The notes beneath the pieces were generated by a model, which saw only the letters and a program-made list of their open reading frames with translations, had not been told where the DNA came from and ran no database searches. A stretch of DNA of 64,000 nt from Neckera pumila (Eukaryota; Streptophyta; Bryopsida; Hypnales; Neckeraceae): the NCBI GenBank assembly GCA_963969595.1, contig OZ018409.1, positions 5,408,520 to 5,472,519 on the forward strand, given 5' to 3'. Below, piece after piece: positions 23,363 through 34,134 of the stretch. The translations under genes were made by a program, and so were the position numbers. Each line of letters begins with the position of its first letter. The stretch's first letter is position 1.

Positions 23363-23996
23363 CCCAGGAAGGATGCTGCGGACAATAAGTGTTGGATGAA
23401 TGACAAGGAATTCTCCAGTGTAGGACAAGACTACAACTAAGGTAGGATGCTCTGAAAGCAACCATTTAAGGGCTGGTCCGCCTTTTTCGTAGGTTTGCAT
23501 GAATAGAAATATTTTTCACTCATTTTTCAGAGAAAGGAAAATGGATGAAGAACGTAATACAAGTGGTTTCATATTTTTTGAAGCATTTTTGAATCAGTTA
23601 TGAATTTCCAAAGATTTATGTTGTAGGTACCTATTTGTGACCCTAGGTCTTCCAAAATGTGTCCACTTACAACTTCTAAAGTGATTTGAGGAAATCAAGG
23701 TCAATGGCTGGTTCTTGCAATAAAGAATACTTTTTGGGGGGGATTAATCAATGACTAAAGTGGTCCATTTAAAGACCAACTCATATCTATTCAGTATCAT
23801 TTTGTAGGGTTGGTTTGAAGAAGCCGGTCGCTTTTAGAGCATCCTACTTTATTCATCTTTGGAGTTTTTTGTGGAAAGTGGAGAACATCTACAGTAGCTT
23901 GACTTCCAAAGCGTACTTTTGAATTTTTTTATTCCAATGACTCTCACGGTTGTACAATGCATGATTTCCAGGGTCATCCCCTGCGTCGTTCTAGGG
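23363..23996. mobile_element. TTAA-target TIR element, copy f, left arm (634 bp)
   Basis: Bounded by TTAA at 23,359-23,362 and 23,997-24,000. Ends: CCCAGGAAGGATGCTGCGG and, inverted, CCCTAGAACGACGCAGGGG. Longer internal symmetry is visible: 'ggatgctctgaaagcaacc' near 23,447 against 'ggtcgcttttagagcatcc' near 23,827. Non-coding. Confidence 0.6.
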
Positions 23997-24102
23997 TTAA
24001 ACAACATTGCAAGCTGCAAAGATGGTGCAACAATGGGGTTGCCAAGTAAAGCCTAGATGACTACTTACATCTTTGAAGAGTGGTTAGATCACTTTAAGAA
24101 TC

Positions 24103-24438
24103 ATGCCAAATGGATCTACCAATACCAAGGATTGGTGGCATAAAATCCTTGATGGACATGCTTCTCATGTTACTCTAAATATGATGACAAAGGTTGCCAT
24201 AGACCTACTAACACTTCTATCACACACTAGCCATGCAATGCAACCACTAGATGTAAACGTGTTGAATGGCCTGATTAAGACAACTTTTGAGTATTTAGAA
24301 ACATATCATTTGTTCAAAATAAAGATCAAGGGGCATCCAAAATTGTGCTCGCTAACTAGGTTAGTAGACCTTGGAGAAAGCATTAACAAGAAAGAATGTC
24401 AAGAGCGGTTTGAAGATTATCGGCAATTGACCCTTTGA
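24103..24438 (+). pseudogene. pogo-like DDE_1 transposase fragment, left arm
   Basis: About 110 codons matching the second half of the DDE_1 domain of pogo/Tigger-type transposases: ILDGHASHVTLNMM (first Asp of the catalytic set in view) then LLSHTSHAMQPLDVNVLNGL. The N-terminal DNA-binding part and the rest of the catalytic domain are absent. Related non-coding tail sequence continues to about 25,020 and recurs at 55,960-57,590. Confidence 0.7.
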
Positions 24439-25125
24439 TAGTGATGTAATGTCCTTCCTTGGCGTATCCAGAGTTTGAGAGCATTGAACAAGAATGTGTA
24501 CATTGAATAGGAATGTTGAAGTCAGTGTCTATGAACTTGATGGTATGGACAATGACTCCCTTATCCAAGAATTGACAAGGACAATGAAGACCTCAAGAGA
24601 ACTTGGATCATTACTTTGTCCCTATGGATAAGAGAATGACTTCAAAAAACAAAAGAAGAATTATGATGATGTGAACTGAATCCGCAAGGCAACAATTTGT
24701 CAAGCTAGGGATCAATATAAGGAAGCAAAACTTTCAAGCCTTAGGCAACGGTAGGTCAAGCCATGAGGTGAAAGGACAAGACAATAATTACATAGCAAGA
24801 TTCTTGCAATTACCTAATATTGAAGCATCAAAACAAAGAGCACAAGCTAATTCTAGACTTTTATGACTTCATGTGAGTGTAATTCCAATCTTTGTCAAAG
24901 AGCCTAGGACAAGGAAGCACACCACAAAATTAGGAGTAGGAAAAATAAATCACTAGAGTAAATTCCTACAACAAATTATAAATTGGATTTAGTATAGATG
25001 AAGGCCTCTTACAATCTGAGTCTATACAAGGTATATAACTATAACGTTGAAAAAATCTATGAAGTAATCTCAATTTGGTTTTAAAAAAAGCCTTTATGTC
25101 ATGGTGCATAATTTACACCAAATTT
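24439..25125. other. pogo element tail, left arm, non-coding
   Basis: Decayed sequence following the DDE_1 fragment. From 24,570 it is collinear with 55,965-56,260 and then 57,385-57,590 (for example 'aacggtaggtcaagcca', 'gaaaggacaagacaataatt', 'aattctagacttttat'), which identifies it as part of one repeated element. No intact frame. Confidence 0.5.
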
Positions 25126-25129
25126 AACC

Positions 25130-26023
25130 TCTAAAGTCCTAATTTTCCTTTGGAGGAGAAAATGTATTTTAGGCAAGCTCCTACAGTCTCAATATTCATT
25201 ATGATTTTTGAAACTTTTGTGAAGATAGTAAAATGCATTAGCATTCTAGGAATATAGTTTTTATTTTAATCAGTGTTTGGGAGCAAAAGTGATGGCACAA
25301 AAAGCCCTTTAATTAGGTGCAGCAAGCAAAACCCCCTTCTTCCAAAAAGAAATTTAAAATATTTGAAATTTTTTGTTTCTTATAGATTGTAGTTTTATCT
25401 ACATTGGAAGCTTCAATTCATTCCATTTGGGTTTTTTATGTGAAAGTTATGGACAATCTTATTTTTCATGCAATTAGAGCATCTTCTTGAAAAAATAACT
25501 TGTAGGATTCATTTTTCAACTCAATTTTTCCAACTTTCCAAAAAAATAGTTTCACAAGGCTAAGATCTCTTGCGAGAACAATCTCACCGTTGAAATTAGT
25601 ATGTTCCAATTCTATCTTAGAGCTATTAACAATTTAGATTTTCCTTCGTTTTTGAACTGATTTCTACATAACAATTGTTTTAAGAGTGAAAATTAAGAGT
25701 GCTTATTTCTTAATTTTTATTTTTTGTAAATTTTTGAGATTGTGAACTCAATTCTTCAACATAAAAGTTAGAAATTCAAAATCAATAATGCAAAATTTTA
25801 AATTAAGATGATTCAAAGCAAGTAAATGGCTAGTCGAGCAAGGTGCAAAAAATAATTTCTTCACTTTTATGAAAGCATCTTGCAATCTATGCCATCCAAG
25901 CTTTTGAAATTTCTTCCACACATTTTTACATTGGTCTAGTGCAAGATCCTAGGGTTCAATATACAAAAAAAAAATTTAATTTATTTTGTTCTTTGCAATA
26001 GAAATGACAATTTTGAATAGAGG
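25130..26023. mobile_element. TTAA-target TIR element, copy c, left arm (894 bp)
   Basis: TTAA at 25,126-25,129 and 26,024-26,027. The left end CCTCTAAAGTCCTAATTTTC matches copies b and d. The right end is shortened (inverted CCTCTATTC). The interior aligns with copy b throughout ('agttatggacaatctta', 'gaacaatctcaccgttgaa', 'atcttgcaatcta'). Non-coding. Confidence 0.7.
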
Positions 26024-26027
26024 TTAA

Positions 26028-26490
26028 GAATATTAGTGATAACAATTGAGATCATTTTCAAAATATTTACATATGCCTTGACTAATATGGACGCCGTTTC
26101 CATTTCAAATTCCTACCTTTGATCCCAAACTAACCCATTCATAACTCAATTCCACTAAAGTTTGGTGCCCCTTCTAGATAATGATTGATTTTCCTTTTTT
26201 GGATTCCTAGCTATTGAATATCTGGTTTTAGTGTACATCTAAGGACCCTGATAGGTATCTACTTTCCTTTCACTTCTAATGAACACTGAAGTTTTTTAAA
26301 ATAATAAAGGTTTTAGTCTAAAGTTTCATGGTCTTCTTTTTGTCACCTTCCAAAATTACCATTCTTAATGCAAAGAGCAAAAGAAACTTAAATTAACAAT
26401 TTATGCATTGGAGTCGATTGGAGAGTTTTGCAGTGGAGTCAACTGGAGGGTTTTTAAGAGGAGTTGACGTTAATAGGATCCCACAATGTT
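26028..26490. other. Non-coding DNA, left arm
   Basis: AT-rich, with no open frame or recognisable repeat apart from a short local duplication near 26,410-26,460 ('gagtcgattggagagtttt' against 'gagtcaactggagggtttt'). Confidence 0.4.
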
Positions 26491-26642
26491 GCATTGCAAT
26501 TAGTGCAACAAAATTTGTTAAAGACCAAAGAAACATTAAATCTCATGATTGACGAGTTGCTAGGCATGAAGAAAACACCATTTGGTTATTGCAGTCAAGT
26601 CAAGACAAGGAAAGATTTGAGCTCGTTACCACGCACAGGAGG
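26491..26642 (+). repeat. 152-bp exon-like repeat, plus copy, left arm
   Basis: Nearly identical to 27,893-28,046 in inverse orientation, so it forms a small inverted repeat 1.25 kb apart inside the large arm. It is open in one frame with the peptide LVQQNLLKTKETLNLM..GMKKTPFGYCSQVKTRKDLS, which I do not recognise. Both copies end at CACAGGAGG on the inner side. It could be a captured exon or long terminal inverted repeats of an unclassified element. Confidence 0.6.
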
Positions 26643-27119
26643 CATCTTGGAAAGGTGTCGTCTTTTCTACGGGTCATTGTACTAAGCCATTAACTGTACG
26701 GTTGAAACTCTAAATTGATGGAAATCATTACTACCAATTCTGCTTTATAGAGTACACATTTATACCGTGGCATGCTTTAAATTGCATTGTCGAGAAAATA
26801 TTACACTTGTACTTTATATTTATATGGATTGTTAGGGACAATATGGCGCAATTTGAAGCAATAGAGACAATCTAGAAAGTGCTAGCTATCAACAACCGGC
26901 TGGGGTGCATGTTATCATGAAAGATGCTAAATTGTCTGCTAAATCAAACAATATATCAAACAAGCCAACTAAAGTCTTAATGGAGAAAATTGTATAGAAA
27001 TCTTTCTAAAAGCAGCTTGGCAAGTGGATTTGACATGGTTTAGAAAGATATAGATAATGCCACTAGGAACACGCTATATAGAGTCTACCAAAACGGTACT
27101 TCACAAGGTTGGCTTTCTT

Positions 27120-27172
27120 CGTGCCTTTGCCCACGCCCACGCCCACACCCTCGCCCTCACCCTTGCCCTCAC
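27120..27172 (-). repeat. GGGCGTGGGCGAGGGTGAGGG-type minisatellite, left arm
   Basis: Imperfect hexamer repeats ('cacgcc', 'caccct', 'cgccct'). On the minus strand they are open as GEGEGVGVGVGKG, but there is no evidence this is a gene. Confidence 0.5.
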
Positions 27173-27454
27173 TCAGGGAATTTGATTCGCTTCCCTTTGC
27201 ACAATAATTGCCGCCCTGGCAATTGGATATGATGATATTTTTGAGAACATGGGCCAAGCTCAAGCACCATATATACGTTATTGGTTGAAAATTGGTGGCA
27301 AATAGAAAGTGGTGGTTGGAATGCTTTGGTGGACAATGACGGACATAATTGGGTAGGCACTAATTAGTAAGAAAAATAGTAAACAAACTCATAGCAAACT
27401 TAAAGGTCCAAATCCTCTCTAATGAAGAAAACTTGTGCAAAAAAAATATCTTAA

Positions 27455-27892
27455 CACATAAAGTCCCATTGTCCATATAAGGGACAAAATGGATTTCAAA
27501 TAGGTTCCTATGAGCAAAATTTATAGCAAATTGTTTTTGAAACACTTTTGTAAGGTAGAAAAACTTATTAGTTTTTTAGATAACATAACTTTTATTTTTA
27601 ATTCGTGCCTTGGAACAAAATTTAAACTACAATAAGCCCACATCTCAATTATGCAAGCAACAAATAAAGTCCACAAACTATTGAAATAAAAATTTCAAAA
27701 ATTTGTTTCTCATAGATTGCACTTTTCTCTACTTGGAAACCTTTGATTCATTCAATTTAGATTGGTGATGTAAAAAATATAGATCATCTTCTGTTGCAAG
27801 CAATGAGAGCATCTTCCATAGAATAGAATAATTAGGACTCAATCCTAAGCCCACTTTTCACATTTAAAAAAAATAAAACATTCCACAATGAC
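27455..27892. mobile_element. TTAA-target TIR element, copy d, left arm (truncated)
   Basis: TTAA at 27,451-27,454, then CACATAAAGTCCCATTGTCC, as in copy b. The alignment to the family stops where the minus copy of the 152-bp repeat begins, so the right half is lost. Confidence 0.6.
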
Positions 27893-28046
27893 CTCCTGTG
27901 CGTGGTAACGAGCTCAAATCTTTCCTTGTCTTGACTTGACTGCAATAACCAAATGGTGTTTTCTTCATGCCTAGCAACTCATCATTCATGAGATTTAATG
28001 TTTCTTTGGTCTTTAACAAATTTTGTTGCACTAATTGCAATGGAGT
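27893..28046 (-). repeat. 152-bp exon-like repeat, minus copy, left arm
   Basis: Inverted partner of 26,491-26,642. The differences are few, including the codon that changes LMIDELL to LMNDELL. On this strand the open frame extends upstream (SPIPASRSPLAVLRSR) into unrelated sequence, a possible exon boundary. Confidence 0.6.
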
Positions 28047-28199
28047 GTTGCTAGCGCGTGAACGTAGAACAGCAAGTGGCGAGCGGGAAGCGGGGATTGG
28101 TGAGCGGAGATCAATGATTTTTGGTTTGAAGAATGAAAACTTGGATGTGATAAGGTGAAAATTTTGATGAAATGAAGGATTAGGGTGAATGACCATTTA

Positions 28200-28475
28200 A
28201 GGAAATTGGATGAATTTTGATTGAAAAAATGGATGAAGGTTATTGAAAAAATGGATGAAAGTGGATGAAAAAAATGGATGAAAGTGGATGAAAAAAATGG
28301 ATGAAAAGGATGCTGAAGGATATAGTGAGCTGTAGAAAAAAATGGATGAAAAGGACGATGAAGGTCGATAAAAGTGGATGAAAATGGATGACATATGGTG
28401 AAATTTTGTGTTGACAATGGATGAAAAATTGGATGGTTGACGTCGGTGACAAAAGTGGATTGAAAAAGTAGATGC
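28200..28475 (+). repeat. ATGGATGAAA minisatellite at inner edge of left arm
   Basis: Irregular repeats of 'aatggatgaaagtggatgaa'. The left and right arms first differ in length here (11 bp net), marking the inner edge of the identical core. Confidence 0.65.
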
Positions 28476-28675
28476 CAAAAACGGGGTGACTAATTTGAAT
28501 GAAAAAGCTCCATCTCGCCACCTAATGAAAAATCAAATGCTACTTTCACATCACGCGTGGATGTTCTAGAAAACAAAAAAATCAACATAAACATATTTTC
28601 AGATTGCATGACTTTATCATAGAGCCTATGACAACGATTTTAAGGGTGTCCCTAGATCATGGAGGGTCATGGGAT

Positions 28676-29005
28676 ATGGTTATAGTGGCATAATACCGCT
28701 TCTCTAACTTCTACCTTCTATTGTGCCTGTGCTTGTACATTCATTTCAATGGACATTTTCACCTTCACTTTGCATTACAAGATCCAGCTTGTAGACAATC
28801 ATATTCATGTTTGAAGGATGCATTCAAGCATTAAATTATTTGGGGCTACAAGATTAAGAAATGAGAAGTTTAAATATATCATGCCAAGAATGCGGATCTT
28901 CTATACAGTAGAAGCAAGTATACAAAACTTAGAGGAGGACAAAGTATCTTGTACTCTTAGCAATATAAAATTGTAATGGTAGTAGTGGTCCTTTTAGTCT
29001 CACTA
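28676..29005. other. Spacer DNA before MULE transposase, no gene
   Basis: Non-coding, past the end of inverted-repeat homology. It may hold the 3' end of the transposase transcript, and a terminal repeat of the MULE would be expected somewhere here, but no inverted partner was identified. Confidence 0.3.
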
Positions 29006-32000
29006 CTACTTCATCGCCGATACCAAGTCTGCATCTACGGGTGGCAACAAGTCTTCCATAATTGTATTCAAATGAGGAACACTTGAAGAGCCTCTGTAGG
29101 ATCTGGTTTGGATGCGAGGATACGAGAAGTTCACCTTATCAGGTCTATGTGAATTGTGCTCACATCCCAATGGCATGTCTGCCTTCCTCTTTTGAGATCC
29201 AAACACTTCTTCACCTTCCAGATGAGGTTCCCTTCTGACAAATTCTTGAATCCCTGGAACGCTTGATATAGCTTGAGTGAGCACCTTCGGATTTCCAATT
29301 TGTATAATTGAATGTTGAGCAACTCGGAGTAACAACTCTTCCTTCCCGGGGCCCGTCCCAAGTTTGTTACCTTTAAGATACTGGTAGTACCTAACCATTT
29401 GCATGAAAGCTCTTACAAAGCCGTCGACAGTGGCTATATATAAACCGTTACTACGATTTCCAGATTGTTGGAGCCACTTATTATGCACAATCTCTGTAAG
29501 GTTGCAAGAAGGCATTTCTGCCAGCTCGGTTTCGCTCAGATTTTGTCAAAAGAATGAACAAGTGCCTTCAATTAAGAGAAGAAGGATGTAAATGTGATGC
29601 TACCAAGTGCTGTGGATGCATACAAACCAAACGATTGCTATTTTACTAAGTTCAATTTGAATTGACAATGAGCAATCCACAATATTCCAGCGGTGTTAAC
29701 AAGAAAAAGGAAAAAGGAAAAAGGACAAGTCCCAAATTATCCTGTTGGCGCCAAGAGGAAACTTGAGTAACTACACGTTATGCATAGGGCTTCCAATATC
29801 ATAGTATAGTCCCCCGCAATTTCATAATGTCAAAAGAGCAAATTCCACAAAGTTTCCACCAAGAGATGCCTCTCGGCCCAGAGATACACTTGTGAGGTGC
29901 CTAACCATGCATGGCTTTCCATAACGTATCCACCGAAAGAAGCCTCTCGACCCCGAGAGACACTTTTCAGGTGCCTAACCATGCATAGCTTTCCATAACA
30001 TATCCACCGAGAGAAGCCTCTCAGCCCCGAGAGACACTTTTCAGGTGCCTCACCATGCATGGCTTCATGAGTCAATGATCAATAAGAAACAAGACCTATG
30101 AGAAAACATTGTGAAGATTTGAAGCTTGAACTTTGAATGCATACCCTTCTAGCCGTTTGACAATCTTTGAACCTTAATTCCATACACCAATATTTATGAG
30201 GTTTCTCCTTTATATTTCAAAAATTTGGAAACATACAATTACTATTTGGAGTGATAGACAGTCAAACGTTTACACATTATATTAGGATTCATCATTTGGA
30301 AAAGACACTTACAAGTTGCATGAAGTTGCCTCACTGTCGATATCGAAAATGCCAGAATGATAGCCACAACTCCAGTCGATGCAAGCCTTCTTCAGTTGTA
30401 GCACCAGATGACAGCCACCAAGCCTGGATTCCCAAATAGTGGGTTTCTGATTCCTCTGGCGTAACTGCATTTTTGTATTGTTTGCAGAGCAGTCGATGCT
30501 GATCTTGTAAGTCCCCATGAATTTCAGCCTTAGTGTGCTTTTCCATGGATTGAGTCCAATGAAAGAGGCATGTTTGTTCCATATTCTCTATTGGAACAAC
30601 AATGTCCCCTGTTCCATAGATTGTCCTAACAGCGTTCTAGTTTGCTTGAGCACTATTAGCCATAAATCCTTTGAATTGAGTCTTTGGTATCCCGTGTCTT
30701 TCAAGAACATAGTTCAAATTCCTCCAAAATAGTATCTGCACTGCGCAATCCTCTGATTGCATGTCGCAAATAGCGATTGTCATAACTCGACAGTATAAAG
30801 AGTCATAGACATGGCAGGCCATTGTCGTCCAGCCTTTAATACGTTTCACATGATCAAACATTACCCATGCATCTTGAAGGTCCCCCCCCTCACTTGCATG
30901 CACTTCACTAAGTCCACTCCACTTTCCGGACCTACTTCGGCCACTTTGAAGACAAAAACTTTGTCATCCTCGGTTCCCTGTCCTAGAAATTTGCTCTCTT
31001 GAACAAATGCCCAAGTACTTGCTCCCCTCAACTGTATAATACTGTCTATCACACCAAATCTCCTAAGGTACTTAAACAAAGTTACCTCATTTTGAATACT
31101 TGGAGAACTGAAGTACTTGCACTTGGCTAAGACCGGTACTAGTTCTGCAAAGTCCAAGGTCTTTGGCATTGCCCCATCAGGACGCAAGAGAAAGTCGCCA
31201 AGAAGTTCTTTGGTAGCCTCCAAAACGATGGACAAATTTGTAGCTGTTGGTGTATTCTCCATCTACTGACCAATCAGGGACCGGGTAATGTCCTTCATGT
31301 ATCTCAATTCTCCCTCCTTTATGGGATGCTCATGAATGCCCAAATGTACAAATGCCCAAGTCATCTTGTAGTTCCTGACGACGTAGTATACTCTTACAGG
31401 ACAACTCTGAATACAAGTAGGAGGCTCCTTACAAATCTTACAAACCAGAGTTGATCCGGGAGGATGCGACCTAATAGGACCAAGCGTAGTGGGACATAAC
31501 CCTTTCCATTCCAATTCATTGATGGTTTTTGTTCGGTAAACCCGACTTAGGAACTCACAATTTTGATTAGTGCATCTAAGATGCCCTATACAAGCGGAAG
31601 TACAAAACAACAATCCCATACGCATAGTGATGTTTGTGGTGATTGTTTTAGACCAAACATGGCTGTCGTACCTCTTATCCATGTCAATCATTTGCTTTGC
31701 ATAAGAGGTCGAGCAACCATTATCTAATGCTGGCAGCTCAAAAATAATGTCACCATTAAAACTAGGAGGCAAGGTGGTTACTCTTTGAATGCTAATCATG
31801 TCATAGTCAATTTTGGACAATACATTCCAACATCCCTTGAGGGTTCTTAATCCTCTCAAGCAATCAATGACAGACATTATAGACCTTGCATCATGAATGT
31901 CTACCGCGGGGGACTTAAGCGTAGAATGAATAGGAGAAGTTGTCACTGAAGGAATCTCTGACTGTAATGGTGGATGAAGAGAGGTAGCGTCTGAGTCAAA

Positions 32001-32399
32001 ACTTAGGACTGTGACATTGTCTACACAAGGTTCTATCTTTACTTGAATCGGAGGCGGAGTCTTAAATGATGACGAAGAGATCCGACGGGGTGTTACTACA
32101 TCCCTGGAAGGTTGAAGCCCAGAAATTGGTACTCCGTATGCCCTATAATTCCCTGGCTTCAATTGCCAGGAAGTGTTGTCCCCAATCCATGCAGGTACTT
32201 CACCTACGGTATGCATAAGGACGTCTGAAATGGGATCAAAAATGTCTTCGTCAATGTGAATTGAGTTTGCTGAAAACTAAAATTGAAGGCTCAATTTGGA
32301 AGCCAAAACTAGTGCAAATCCCTCTTCTCCTACCTCAAATACCAAGGGAACTCCTTCACCATTGGCCTTGACAACTACCCTACCCTGAAAGTCAGTCAT
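29006..32399 (-). pseudogene. MULE-like transposase with GCM/WRKY-like zinc region, disrupted
   Basis: Leftward gene of about 850 codons, from ATG at 32,399 (MTDFQGRVVVKANGEG). A long exon runs to 30,313 (donor GTAAGTGTC), then an 810-base intron, then a last exon from about 29,517 to 29,006 (PSCNLTEIVHNKWLQQSG...YQYLKG). A Cys/His-rich region at 31,290-31,640 (CTSACIGHLRCTNQNC, LVCKICKEPPTC, FVHLGIHEHPIKEG) resembles GCM/WRKY-superfamily zinc folds that accompany MULE transposases. The DDE-type catalytic region begins at WTTMACHVYDS and continues through CDMQSED, FKGFMANSAQAN and CLFHWTQSMEKHTK to WWLSSGATTEEG. Lesions: TAG at 32,277-32,279, TAG at 31,263-31,265, TAG at 30,637-30,639 (former Trp), TGA at 30,331-30,333 (former Trp in FRYRQ-W-GNF), and a frameshift at a C8 run near 30,888. 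Not functional here. Confidence 0.75.
29850..30064 (+). repeat. 74-bp tandem repeat in MULE intron, about 3 copies
   Basis: The unit carries 'gcctctcgrccccgagagac' + 'acttttcaggtgcc' + 'taaccatgcatrgctttcca' with a 74-base period (for example 'ttccataac' at 29,917 and 29,991). The CCTCTCGGCCCCGAGAGAC hairpin is closely related to the palindrome repeated in introns of the neighbouring rightward gene (34,135-36,970). Confidence 0.75.
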
Positions 32400-33631
32400 C
32401 TCTATAGAACTAGAGTACTAGAATTAAGGTGTTTTCAACGCTGCGACAAGAGAGAACATCATAACATCAAACAATCAGACACTACATATGACATTCATAA
32501 GAGAAAGCCATGTCTAGAAATCAAATCAAGTGCGAACAACACTAGAAAGCCGTACCAAGCATTACAAACTCCATGTCCAACAAAATCAAGAAATTTATGC
32601 ACTTCAAGGCATGCAGGAGTATGTATATACTGCGAGGAGTCCAGAGAACTAGTGTAATCTCTGATAATGACAATGAAAGCTCAAGTTTTTTGTTCAGTGA
32701 GCAACAACCTTATTACGGTGTAGTTATGGCACAGAATAATATAATTAAAAATTACTCATAAAGACCTTGTTCTCAGCCACCATGGATACTAGCATCATTA
32801 ATAGAAGTACGTTAGCGTCTATGCTGACATAAGCATTTCAAATAGAATGCCAACCGTGTGCTAAATTAATGGCGAACGGCATACATCATTAAGGCGACTA
32901 GGATTAAAAATCAAAATTTTATTCTGCATATCTCTAATCCACCCTATAGATGTGGGTCTATATAGCAAACAACTCTGACAAAATAATGGTTAACTTCACT
33001 ATTGTTTCTTGTCTCTATAATTTAACGTACAAAGAGACTGAGATAACGGATATGATCCCTCATAACTGTTCAAGAAATCCCAATATATACTAGGAACCAT
33101 TCACAAAAATTAATTACGGATATAACAACGATTTGATTTATCGAACAAGAAAGCAGAATGAGCAGGTGTTTTCTTGGGACAGTGAACAGAAGCCTCCGAG
33201 GCACTGCTTCATCCAACTAAGTTCTCATTCATCCAATGTAATACAAAATTTAATAAATGGAAACCTTCCTTGATGACCAAGTTCTCGAAATTCCGGAAAA
33301 ATTACTGATTATTCTGTACAAGGATATAAGTTTACATGTGCAAAAATTTGAAAATAGAATGAGTCGTGTAGGGCTTCATGTGCCTTGGCTATGCCAAGCC
33401 GCGCGGCTTGGCGTCGCCAACCTCCCGGTCTGGTATCGGGCTGATCCTGAAGCCAACATGCCAAGACTGGGAACCAACCCTAACGCGCGTCCTCCACCAG
33501 AAAACAACACCGCCTGTGCCGCCTGTTGCTTTTGGATTTGGAATTCTGACTTCAAGGGGCATGCATTGCGGTCGGCTGAGTCACCTGAGAGTGTATTGGG
33601 GCTTCCTCTGTGCGATTGCGTGGCGCTTGGA
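32400..33631. other. Divergent intergenic region between MULE and ParB-MTase genes
   Basis: About 1.2 kb separating two divergently transcribed genes, so any promoters for both would lie here. The 33,360-33,630 part is GC-richer, with overlapping open frames in several phases, possibly 5' untranslated sequence of the rightward gene. No clear TATA pair or repeat was identified. Confidence 0.35.
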
Positions 33632-34134
33632 GATGGCAAGCAACCTACAATCACGACAAGGTCAACCTGGAGAAGGGGCTTCGGGGGCACCACGGACAGT
33701 GAACAACAACCTTGAATCCAAAGTAAGCATCAAAGAATTGCGGATCCAGTTTGCAAATTGCAGGGAATGGGCACCGCCCAAGTATCGGTAGGCTTCAGCA
33801 GGGATTGAGCAGGGTTATTGATATAGGCGGGCCAGGGTCAACCTTCACTTATAAAAAATAGAGAGCCATCCACAAAATAGTAAAACGGTTTGAAATGGGT
33901 CTGTCATGTTGAGATGAGTGACCGCAAGCATCCACCTTCTTGTTTCCCAGATTGACTTCTTTGAGTGACCATGAGCTGGTAGATACTATTTCATTGTGAT
34001 TTGCACGTCCTCAGACGAAATGGGAGATCTAAGGTTTTTCCAAAATGACTGATATGATGCTTGATTTCTGATTTCTGCTTGCTCATTGTCGGCGACCCAG
34101 CCGTGAGTTTTTGCTCTTGAGAGCGACACCAGAT

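Larger units (their letters stand above)
19130..28675 (+). repeat. Left arm of 9.5-kb inverted repeat
   Basis: Matches 46,280-55,800 in inverse orientation. Position x on the left pairs with 74,964-x on the right throughout 19,380-28,196, with identical translations at every compared point and no net indel. Outside this core the arms remain homologous but differ: from 19,379 outward in the 5' untranslated region and promoter, and from about 28,240 inward by an 11-bp length change in a minisatellite plus scattered substitutions. Homology ends near 28,675 and 19,130. The arm contains the RGG gene and several transposon fragments that predate the duplication. Confidence 0.9.

Noticed and set aside
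28240..28521. Phe/His/Ile-rich open frames (and mirror near 46,475-46,767)
   Set aside because: Translations of the ATGGATGAAA minisatellite in several frames, with no gene signals.
30888..30896. C8 homopolymer frameshift in the MULE taken as proof of decay
   Set aside because: A single-base change in a homopolymer could be a sequencing error. The pseudogene call rests on the other stop codons instead.
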